The notes beneath the pieces are model-generated. The model searched no databases, was not told the DNA's origin, and was given only the letters and a program-made list of their open reading frames with translations. A program made the position numbers and the translations under genes. Of a stretch of 25,537 nt of DNA, positions 21,231 to 25,537 are shown one piece after another (position 1 is the first letter of the stretch; each line of letters opens with the position of its first letter). The DNA is taken from the IMG/VR virus record IMGVR_UViG_3300047546_002947, positions 1 to 25,537 of that record. One strand, written 5' to 3'. This DNA is from a virus.

Positions 21231-21413
21231 CTATTTTTTAATATGTGATAAGGTGCCAAAAATTACAAATGAAGCAAACCATGTTTCAAGAGTATAAGGA
21301 ATGTTAAGAACGGGAAACAAAGTATTAAGTGCCCATATATTAACAAATCCAACAATAGCAAATACTATAACAATTACTACTAGACCACCAATAACTTTCA
21401 TAAAATCTTCCAT
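21231..21413 (-). CDS. Small membrane protein, 60 aa
   Basis: Starts MEDFMKVIGGLVVIVIVFAI and is mostly hydrophobic: one helix from about 6 to 27 and a second from about 41 to 55 (LETWFASFVIFGTL), ending SHIKK. It is probably a two-pass inner-membrane protein. ATG 21413 overlaps the previous stop as TGATG, with AGAGGA 8 nt before it. It forms a pair of tiny membrane genes with the next one downstream. Confidence 0.68.
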   Translation of the reverse strand: MEDFMKVIGGLVVIVIVFAIVGFVNIWALNTLFPVLNIPYTLETWFASFVIFGTLSHIKK

Positions 21414-21589
21414 CACATATTTCCTCTATAATCAGTAAGACCAAGCTGTTCACATTCTTCTGGGAACTTGTCCCATACTTCCATAATAAGTTCCTTGCGC
21501 TTAGAAGACATTCCAGGAATCTCAATTATCTCAGAGATAAGAACAATCTCTTCAATATAGTTAGAAAAAGACCAATCTTGACGTTTCAT
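21413..21589 (-). CDS. Unknown acidic protein, 58 aa
   Basis: Small acidic protein starting MKRQDWSFSNYIEEIVLISE, with EIPGMSSKRKELIMEVWDKF, then CEQLGLTDYRGNM. It is probably two or three helices. TAGGAAG is 6 nt before the ATG, inside the last codons of the preceding gene, and the stop overlaps the next start (TGATG). No family is recognised. Its tight coupling to the membrane protein gene downstream may mean they work together. Confidence 0.66.
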   Translation of the reverse strand: MKRQDWSFSNYIEEIVLISEIIEIPGMSSKRKELIMEVWDKFPEECEQLGLTDYRGNM

Positions 21590-21590
21590 T

Positions 21591-21917
21591 TTAACTTCCT
21601 ATGTTAGCGTAGATCTTACCCTTATCTTTGGTAAACATTTCTACATATACACCCCAATAACCAGTCTGCTTTACTAGATCAAGAATATCTTGATAGATTG
21701 TATCTTCATTCCATTTTCCATCTTTTACTTCTACAACCTTTGAGAACTCACGGCCCGACCACTTATAGAAGATCTCTACCGGTCCATCGTGAAGGAACTT
21801 AATACGATTGGGAGCAAAATTAGTATCCTTATCGTAGTCATAATACCAGGCGGCATAATTAGGTTGCCAATCATCTACGTTATCACTAGATGTATCTTTA
21901 AAAATTGACCAGGACAT
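21591..21917 (-). CDS. Unknown protein, 108 aa, aromatic-rich
   Basis: Rich in Trp, Tyr and Asp: MSWSIFKDTSSDNVDDWQPN, AAWYYDYDKDTNF, then a beta-rich middle RIKFLHDGPVEIFYKWSGREFSKVVEVKDGKW and a helix TIYQDILDLVKQTGYWG. The ATG overlaps the preceding stop (TAATG). No catalytic motif is recognised; a cytoplasmic early protein of host-takeover type is a guess from location. Confidence 0.66.
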   Translation of the reverse strand: MSWSIFKDTSSDNVDDWQPNYAAWYYDYDKDTNFAPNRIKFLHDGPVEIFYKWSGREFSKVVEVKDGKWNEDTIYQDILDLVKQTGYWGVYVEMFTKDKGKIYANIGS

Positions 21918-22132
21918 TATACCATTCCTTCTTTAGCAGCTTGTTCATTAAAAGATTTAGCCATGGATATAATCCATGCTGATACATCTTTTTTATAACA
22001 TTCATTTCTAAAAAGAGTGAACATGATATCAGCAATTTCATGTTCAAGAAAACCTTGATAATCACAATTTTCAAAAGCCTCATAAGCTTCATCAGAGACT
22101 TTGAAGGTCACATTGATTGTAAGCTCAGCCAT
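21917..22132 (-). CDS. Unknown acidic helical protein, 71 aa
   Basis: Starts MAELTINVTFKVSDEAYEAF with one beta-strand, then helices containing ENCDYQGFLEHEIADIMFTL and WIISMAKSFNEQAAKEGMV. The TFKVSDEAYEAF part resembles the ribbon of small ribbon-helix-helix-like proteins, but the match is loose. It overlaps the 65-aa gene upstream by 8 nt and the next by 1 nt. Confidence 0.64.
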   Translation of the reverse strand: MAELTINVTFKVSDEAYEAFENCDYQGFLEHEIADIMFTLFRNECYKKDVSAWIISMAKSFNEQAAKEGMV

Positions 22133-22322
22133 TTGCTACCACCATTTCATCATAATATTTTTCATAATCAAAAGCTTCATCATTAATGTCAGCATGAATC
22201 ATTTCTACAATATTCTGTATATCAGAAAGAATAGCATTACTATCTTTGATTTCACTCTTCTTATGAAATTCCAAAAGCATGTTAAGCAATTCTAAGATTT
22301 TATAACGATCACTGAACATCAT
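22125..22322 (-). CDS. Unknown acidic protein, 65 aa
   Basis: Wholly helical and acidic: MMFSDRYKILELLNMLLEFH, then SEIKDSNAILSDIQNIVEM and a tail FDYEKYYDEMVVANG. ATG 22322 (or 22319) is preferred to an upstream GTG because GTGGAGAG is the ribosome-binding site itself. A near-consensus sigma70 promoter lies just upstream, so this is the first gene of its own unit. Function unknown; acidic early proteins may mimic DNA, which is untested here. Confidence 0.66.
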   Translation of the reverse strand: MMFSDRYKILELLNMLLEFHKKSEIKDSNAILSDIQNIVEMIHADINDEAFDYEKYYDEMVVANG

Positions 22323-22344
22323 ACTCTCCACAATCTATATTATG

Positions 22345-22373
22345 ATAATACTACAGAACTTATATAATGTCAA
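22345..22373 (-). promoter_or_regulatory. Near-consensus sigma70 promoter
   Basis: The - strand has TTGACA (22373-22368, perfect -35), a 17-nt spacer and TATTAT (22350-22345), 23 nt before ATG 22322. The -35 overlaps the stop codon of the upstream 70-aa gene. It is the best match to the sigma70 consensus in the window and lacks the T-runs of the P1-P3 family. Confidence 0.7.
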
Positions 22374-22582
22374 GCAGAAGTTACTTCGGATCCATAAAAC
22401 ATTTCACGCATACCTTCCATTACAATCCAGTAAGCCTTGCATTCCTCTGCTGTGAAGGTCTCAGCAAATTTATGAAAACCATAATCATAAACCTTCTTCA
22501 TATATTCTAATGTTTCAAGAATACCTGAATCATGATCTTTTGCATATGCGCTAATAATTGAAGTGGCTTCTGCTTGCGTCAT
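22370..22582 (-). CDS. Unknown acidic protein, 70 aa
   Basis: Starts MTQAEATSIISAYAKDHDSG, then ILETLEYMKKVYDYGFHKF and a helix FTAEECKAYWIVMEGMREMF. ATG 22582 is preferred because the upstream ATGGAGAGA supplies the GGAGAG ribosome-binding site right after the stop of the previous gene; a longer frame would overlap that gene. No family is recognised; it is likely an early accessory protein. Confidence 0.64.
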   Translation of the reverse strand: MTQAEATSIISAYAKDHDSGILETLEYMKKVYDYGFHKFAETFTAEECKAYWIVMEGMREMFYGSEVTSA

Positions 22583-22596
22583 TTCTCTCTCCATTT

Positions 22597-22785
22597 TCAT
22601 TGATTCTGCCAAACAACAACCTGATTCTTTAAATCTACTACATGACCCCATTCGTATGGTATAACAGAGTCATCATTAGATTTATAAAAAGCTTCACGAG
22701 CTTCTTCTAACGATTCATACATACCCACAAAATCTTCCCATCCACCACCAGGATAGTAGTCTTGACCAGCAAACAATATAAACAT
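22597..22785 (-). CDS. Unknown small protein, 62 aa, first gene of the leftward early run
   Basis: Starts MFILFAGQDYYPGGGWEDFV, then GMYESLEEAREAFYK and YEWGHVVDLKNQVVVW. The G-x-D-Y-Y-P-x-GGW...D-x-x-G...S-x-E-E-A pattern is that of small proteins widespread in tailed phages, without known function. The true start is the ATG at 22785, since ATGGAGAGAG upstream is the ribosome-binding site. It is directly behind promoter P2. Confidence 0.7.
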   Translation of the reverse strand: MFILFAGQDYYPGGGWEDFVGMYESLEEAREAFYKSNDDSVIPYEWGHVVDLKNQVVVWQNQ

Positions 22786-22810
22786 TTCTCTCTCCATTTC
22801 TTATATTATT

Positions 22811-22840
22811 AATATACGATATTTTGAAAAAAATAGCAAC
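22811..22840 (-). promoter_or_regulatory. Early-type promoter P2 (leftward)
   Basis: On the - strand -35 TTGCTA (22839-22834), a 17-nt spacer with a T-run and CAAAATATCG, and -10 TATATT (22816-22811), plus an upstream T-run of eight. Its sequence aligns without gaps to P1 at 9470-9499. It drives the small leftward genes starting at 22785. Confidence 0.75.
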
Positions 22841-22851
22841 AGAAAAAAAAT

Positions 22852-22937
22852 CTAATGATTTCAATGGGTTAGGATTTTACTGAAAAATCCAATGATTTCA
22901 AGGGGTTAGAAAAAACCTAATGATTTCAATAGGTTAG
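22852..22937 (+). repeat. Three copies of a 21-bp palindrome-like repeat between divergent promoters
   Basis: Copies are at 22852-22872, 22889-22909 and 22917-22937, with core AATGATTTCAAKRGGTTAG. Start-to-start steps are 37 and 28 nt. Copies 1 and 3 have CTAA/TTAG outer arms; copy 2 has CCAA/TTAG. The set lies 11 nt from P2 and 15 nt from P3. A fourth copy is near P1. They are too few and irregular for a CRISPR, and likely bind a regulator or initiate replication. Confidence 0.8.
22872..22890. other. Small hairpin between repeat copies 1 and 2
   Basis: Inverted repeat GGATTTT (22872-22878) and AAAATCC (22884-22890), loop ACTGA. It lies inside the divergent promoter region and follows repeat copy 1 directly. 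It may be part of a regulator site or a transcription-start structure; no terminator T-run follows. Confidence 0.4.
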
Positions 22938-22952
22938 ATTTTTGATATTTTT

Positions 22953-22982
22953 GTTGCTTTTTTTATGAAAATATCATATTAT
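22953..22982 (+). promoter_or_regulatory. Early-type promoter P3 (rightward)
   Basis: -35 TTGCTT (22954-22959), a 17-nt spacer TTTTTATGAAAATATCA and -10 TATTAT (22977-22982), with a T-rich stretch just upstream. It has the same sequence plan as P1 and P2 but on the opposite strand. The first rightward gene starts 28 nt downstream. Confidence 0.75.
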
Positions 22983-23009
22983 AAAGAATAGGCAAACAGG
23001 AGAGTAAAA

Positions 23010-23276
23010 ATGTCAAATTACAAATCCAAATTTCTTACTCAATTAATTCCTTCAACCGAACAAAATACCAATTTCTTAATTGATATTTTAGAAAAGGTTT
23101 TAGATTCAAATCTTATTAATAAATCTGAAAAAGAACAATTATGGTATATTCTTGATTCATCTTTTAATCAGGTTCAAATTTTAGATCAAAATGAATATTT
23201 GGAAAATATTCCTTTCACCGAATTCTTTTTAGAAAACTGCCCTTCATTATCTCAACCTAAAACTAATATTAACTAA
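23010..23276 (+). CDS. Unknown protein, 88 aa, first rightward gene
   Basis: Starts MSNYKSKFLTQLIPSTEQNT and is mostly helical (NFLIDILEKVLDSNLINKSEKEQ, split here as a helix pair) with an Asn/Gln/Phe-rich end. AGGAGAG is 5-6 nt before the ATG, the strongest ribosome-binding site in the arm. No family is recognised. Its position right behind P3 makes it an immediate-early candidate. Confidence 0.74.
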   Translation: MSNYKSKFLTQLIPSTEQNTNFLIDILEKVLDSNLINKSEKEQLWYILDSSFNQVQILDQNEYLENIPFTEFFLENCPSLSQPKTNIN

Positions 23277-23288
23277 AAGGAATATAAT

Positions 23289-23645
23289 ATGAAGGTTGTT
23301 GTAAGAAATGAATTAAGAAAGATTGATGCATTTTCACATATGCCTCAGACGTATGAATTTGAGGGAGAGGTGGTAGCTACACCTAAATGGGTGCCATATG
23401 AGGCTATTGCTTTGACAACTGGTAATAAATCTTTTCCTATTAGAATTATTGACCGTAGTAACATTATATCTATGGATGAAGAAATAGTCAACAGAAAAAA
23501 GCAGGATGACACAAAAAAAGTTTTTGTTGTCAAAGGATCAAAAGGCAATGAGTATGTTGTGACCGTTGAGGGCACAAATAAATCTTGCACCTGCCAAGCT
23601 TTTATGTATCGAAGGTCTTGCCGTCATATTGCAGAAGCGGTATAA
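23289..23645 (+). CDS. SWIM-type zinc-finger protein, 118 aa
   Basis: Two parts. Residues 1-75 are beta-rich (FEGEVVATPKWVPYEAIALT, FPIRIIDRSNIISMDEEIV). Residues 77-118 form a SWIM-like zinc finger: KKVFVVKGSKGNEYVVTVE, then C100-T-C102-QAFMYRRS-C111-R-H113, the CxC-x8-CxH signature. SWIM domains bind DNA or proteins. The gene is second behind P3, so a regulator or host-targeting protein is possible. AAAGGA lies 9 nt before the ATG. Confidence 0.8.
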   Translation: MKVVVRNELRKIDAFSHMPQTYEFEGEVVATPKWVPYEAIALTTGNKSFPIRIIDRSNIISMDEEIVNRKKQDDTKKVFVVKGSKGNEYVVTVEGTNKSCTCQAFMYRRSCRHIAEAV

Positions 23646-23665
23646 TAAACAAAATGGAGATGTAA

Positions 23666-23845
23666 ATGTTTTTTAGTCGACGCAAAAAGACTATCAATTT
23701 TAAGGAACCGGATTATGTTGAGAATCCGTTGATTACCTTTGAATGGAATAAAGTATTAATTGTTACAGATGAGGGTCATGTATTAGTGGTAGAAGAAAAA
23801 CCAAAGCGTGGCCGCAGTAAGAAGGAAGAAGACAGTGAAGATTAA
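23666..23845 (+). CDS. Small basic/acidic-tailed protein, 59 aa
   Basis: Starts MFFSRRKKTINFKEPDYVEN, then a beta-hairpin-like centre (LITFEWNKVLIVTDEGHVLVVEE) and a charged tail KPKRGRSKKEEDSED. GGAGATGTAA precedes the ATG with a spacing of about 7 nt. It overlaps the next gene's start, which fixes the junction. No family is recognised. Confidence 0.7.
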   Translation: MFFSRRKKTINFKEPDYVENPLITFEWNKVLIVTDEGHVLVVEEKPKRGRSKKEEDSED

Positions 23846-24281
23846 TACAGAAAGCTCTTTCCTTAAACAAGATGCTATTGATATTATAGAAAGAGAATAT
23901 AATGCCAAATATGTTCTAGAGACAGATCTTAGAGGTAAAGATCAGCACTCTGGTGCTTTGTTCTGGGGCAATAAACCAGCTGCTATCTTCTATACTGAGA
24001 AAGCTCATCCCAAAGGTTCTAATTATTTTGCTCTCTACTTCAGAGGTGATACTCTTATGATTACTGATGGATTACCTTCAATTAAAGATGTAGTGTTTAG
24101 TGGTATTGAGGCAGAAGGCGAAGTAGTATACTCACGTTATCGTCATGATTTTCGCGAAGGTAAGAATGGAGCATTTGTAGATGGTGGGCGAGATTATTTT
24201 AAGTATGGTGGGGATCGTTTCAACGATTACAACGTTGTTAAATTCAAGGTAGTTGGTGATCATTTGGAATTTATTGAATAA
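23835..24281 (+). CDS. Unknown protein, 148 aa, GTG start
   Basis: Not recognised. It starts at GTG 23835 (residues KINTESSFLKQDAIDII follow) with AAGGAAG 6-8 nt before it; the longer in-frame GTG 23808 lacks a box. The centre is a beta-rich domain with QHSGALFWGNKPAAIFYTEK, then NYFALYFRGDTLMITDGLPSI and DYFKYGGDRFNDYNVVKFKV. This looks like a compact globular enzyme or binding protein, but no catalytic motif stands out. The TAATG overlap leads into the next gene. Confidence 0.7.
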   Translation: MKINTESSFLKQDAIDIIEREYNAKYVLETDLRGKDQHSGALFWGNKPAAIFYTEKAHPKGSNYFALYFRGDTLMITDGLPSIKDVVFSGIEAEGEVVYSRYRHDFREGKNGAFVDGGRDYFKYGGDRFNDYNVVKFKVVGDHLEFIE

Positions 24282-24493
24282 TGGACCTCGTTAAACGGTT
24301 GCGTAATGGCGATACAACAGTAAAAATAAATGCTGATGGATCAATAAAGTATATAAAAGAGGAAGCCGCCGACGAGATTGAGCGGTTGCGGGAAGCGTTG
24401 CTGAAAATATCTAGCTGTGAAACGTGTGGATGCCAAGTTGAATGTGATGATATGGTAAAAATTGCCCTTGATGCGCTTAAGGAGAATGTGTGA
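24281..24493 (+). CDS. Small phage protein with CxxCxC motif, 70 aa
   Basis: MDLVKRLRNGDTTVKINADG, then AADEIERLREALLKIS and C-E-T-C-G-C-Q-V-E-C. The D-L-V-x-R-L-R...A-A-D-E-I-E-R-L-R-E-A-L pattern is a common small protein of tailed phages; four cysteines (residues 46-55) may bind metal. A coiled-coil helix is likely at 29-43. The start overlaps the previous stop by one base. Confidence 0.74.
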   Translation: MDLVKRLRNGDTTVKINADGSIKYIKEEAADEIERLREALLKISSCETCGCQVECDDMVKIALDALKENV

Positions 24494-24855
24494 TGAGACT
24501 TCGTGATATTCTTCGAGAGATGGATAAAAAATACTTTGATAAAAAAGGTCTCGATTTTTATGAACTTGATGTTTATCTTAGAGAACTGCATAAGATAAAT
24601 GGTGCTGTTGTTCAGCTTGAACGAGATGAGGCAGCTGCAAAGGCTATGGCTACAGTATGGAAAGAAGCATATCTCGATCAGGTTAGAGAGAACGTAAAGT
24701 TACAGGCCAAAGCATTTGCTGATGTTGCTGGTAAGTATGAGGATAAGATTGGTGATGAATTATTAGTACATAACTTTGTATCACGTCTTAGCGAGAAAGA
24801 AAAAGAAAATTGGCGTGAATTATTTAAAGAGTTAGATAAAAATTTAAGGAGTTAG
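24493..24855 (+). CDS. Unknown helical protein, 120 aa
   Basis: Strongly helical and charged: MRLRDILREMDKKYFDKKGL, then VYLRELHKINGAVVQLERDE, a stretch rich in Ala and Glu, and a tail EKEKENWRELFKELDKNLRS. It may form a coiled coil. GGAG is 8 nt upstream of ATG 24493, which overlaps the previous stop (TGATG); an upstream GTG at 24490 is less likely. Function unknown. Confidence 0.68.
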   Translation: MRLRDILREMDKKYFDKKGLDFYELDVYLRELHKINGAVVQLERDEAAAKAMATVWKEAYLDQVRENVKLQAKAFADVAGKYEDKIGDELLVHNFVSRLSEKEKENWRELFKELDKNLRS

Positions 24856-24858
24856 ATA

Positions 24859-25152
24859 ATGAACAGACGTAGTTTATTTGGAGTGATTGCTTTATCACCT
24901 ATTATGGCAGTAGAAGCATTTGCTAAGGAGAAGCCAACAGGAGAGCCTTTAGAAGATTCAGTAAAAATGACTCTTATGGGAGCTAAGAAAAAAGACGGTA
25001 CAATGATGTATCTTGGAAATGGTTCTTCTATGATGCTAGGCAATTTCCCTCAATATGATCCTGATAAACAGGTATCAATGGCTGTAGGTGATGATGGTAA
25101 TCTTTGGTTGAAGCGTACAGACGGTGAATGGAGAAAGGTAGTAACAGAATGA
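24859..25152 (+). CDS. Exported small protein with Tat-like signal peptide, 97 aa
   Basis: The N-terminus MNRRSLFGVIALSPIMAVEA followed by FAKEK has twin arginines, a hydrophobic core (VIALSPIMAVEAF) and an AFA cleavage site at about residue 22, the form of a signal peptide with Tat features. The mature part is short and Gly/Met/Lys-rich (LMGAKKKDGTMMYLGNGSS, then VGDDGNLWLKRTDGEWRKV). An AAGGAG box lies 8 nt before the ATG. A periplasmic or envelope-directed role is suggested, perhaps superinfection exclusion; this is inference. Confidence 0.72.
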   Translation: MNRRSLFGVIALSPIMAVEAFAKEKPTGEPLEDSVKMTLMGAKKKDGTMMYLGNGSSMMLGNFPQYDPDKQVSMAVGDDGNLWLKRTDGEWRKVVTE

Positions 25153-25526
25153 GTAAGCTAGTAGAAGAAATCTTAAAGAATGAAATTGAAGTATTAAAGT
25201 CAAAGTATCTCCCAGAAGATACTGGTCATCTTCGTACTGCTGTAAGTGTATTAGAAGAGCGCATTAAAGAACTTCCAGTAAGTGATCAAGCTTACTTTAC
25301 TATGCATAATATTCAACTTGCTATGATGGAAGAATTTAATACAAAGCTCTCTAGCTTCTCTGATGACAGAAATAATATATGGAATCGTCAATGGGCTATC
25401 GAGAATGCTATTAAGATTATTGAGGTAATGAAAGAAGTTAATACCAGAAATTTAATTTATGTAGCAGATCTACTATTTGAATATATTCATATGAAAGATG
25501 TTTGTGAAAAGGATAACAAAGCATGA
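25149..25526 (+). CDS. Unknown helical protein, 125 aa
   Basis: All-helical and acidic: MSKLVEEILKNEIEVLKSKY, HLRTAVSVLEERIKELPVSD, NIQLAMMEEFNTKLSS, then WAIENAIKIIEVMKEV. ATG 25149 overlaps the preceding stop (ATGA) and has AAGGTAG upstream; a longer frame from 25128 is less likely. Its stop overlaps the next start. No family is recognised. Confidence 0.68.
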   Translation: MSKLVEEILKNEIEVLKSKYLPEDTGHLRTAVSVLEERIKELPVSDQAYFTMHNIQLAMMEEFNTKLSSFSDDRNNIWNRQWAIENAIKIIEVMKEVNTRNLIYVADLLFEYIHMKDVCEKDNKA

Positions 25527-25537
25527 CTATGGAAGAA
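25523..25537 (+). CDS. Start of a further rightward gene (cut by window edge)
   Basis: ATG 25523 overlaps the stop of the 125-aa gene as ATGA, with AAGGATAA upstream. Only five codons (MTMEE) are visible, so nothing can be said about the product. The junction matches the others in this operon. Confidence 0.45.

Noticed and set aside
21340-21525. 61-codon frame overlapping two small genes
   Set aside because: Covers parts of the 58-aa and 60-aa genes in another frame; those two have proper ribosome-binding sites and a TGATG junction.
22101-22295. Plus-strand hydrophobic open frame
   Set aside because: Antisense to two small leftward genes that have good start signals; the hydrophobicity comes from the reverse complement of acidic codons.
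22852-22937. Repeat cluster considered as a CRISPR or phage mini-array
   Set aside because: Only three copies with unequal spacers of 16 and 7 nt, and a fourth copy alone 13 kb away next to a promoter; regulatory sites explain it better.
24271-24591. Minus-strand frame of 106 codons in the rightward arm
   Set aside because: Antisense to two coupled rightward genes (TAATG and TGATG junctions); Ser/Phe-rich translation typical of a shadow.

Overview
This 25.5 kb AT-rich window is part of the genome of a large lytic T4-like myophage. Three things place it. It carries the T4 core set in T4-like order (uvsY, uvsW, sigma gp55, gp47, gp46, clamp gp45, clamp loader gp44). It has dense polycistronic packing, with almost every gene junction a 1-4 nt ATGA/TGATG/TAATG overlap. 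It also has a long series of tiny early-type genes. The host cannot be read from the sequence; promoters of sigma70 type and a deformylase show only that it is a bacterium. No tRNA, IS element, CRISPR array or intron was seen.

Layout. From 1 to about 22.8 kb everything reads leftward (- strand); from about 23.0 kb to the end everything reads rightward. The ~220 bp between them holds two divergent promoters of one family and three copies of a palindrome-like repeat. Reading in the direction of transcription from 22.8 kb down: (i) small early ORFs of unknown function and three small membrane or acidic proteins (22.8-21.0 kb); (ii) a tail-tube-like virion protein behind a T4-type late promoter candidate, then uvsY and uvsW (21.0-18.6 kb); (iii) late sigma factor 55, the gp47/gp46 recombination nuclease, a zinc-ribbon protein, a 2OG-Fe(II) oxygenase and peptide deformylase (18.2-12.8 kb); (iv) queE, a DUF6065-like gene, a 71-aa ORF, queD and folE (12.6-9.5 kb); (v) a second early operon with GIY-YIG-like proteins and denV (9.4-7.4 kb); (vi) three basic proteins, two of them with a peptide resembling the T4 capsid-targeting sequence (7.4-5.9 kb); (vii) dpdA, two DUF3310 proteins, queC, a free-standing glutamine amidotransferase, a dUTPase/dCTP-deaminase-fold protein, a glycosyltransferase, sliding clamp and clamp loader (5.9-0 kb). 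The rightward arm holds eight small genes, including a SWIM zinc-finger protein and one with a Tat-like signal peptide, plus the start of a ninth.

The main system is a complete phage route to 7-deazaguanine in DNA. FolE makes dihydroneopterin triphosphate from GTP, QueD makes 6-carboxytetrahydropterin, QueE makes 7-carboxy-7-deazaguanine, QueC makes preQ0 and DpdA exchanges it into DNA. A separate class II amidotransferase translationally coupled to queC suggests the final base may be an amidinated or otherwise amidated derivative. The genome is therefore probably protected from guanine-reading restriction enzymes. DUF6065, the 71-aa ORF, the DUF3310 pair, the glycosyltransferase and the 2OG oxygenase are candidates for further steps. 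A DenA-like GIY-YIG nuclease could degrade unmodified host DNA.

Functional calls rest on motifs and remembered family sequences; no database search was run. Many start sites were moved from the longest possible ORF to the codon supported by a Shine-Dalgarno sequence or a stop-start overlap.
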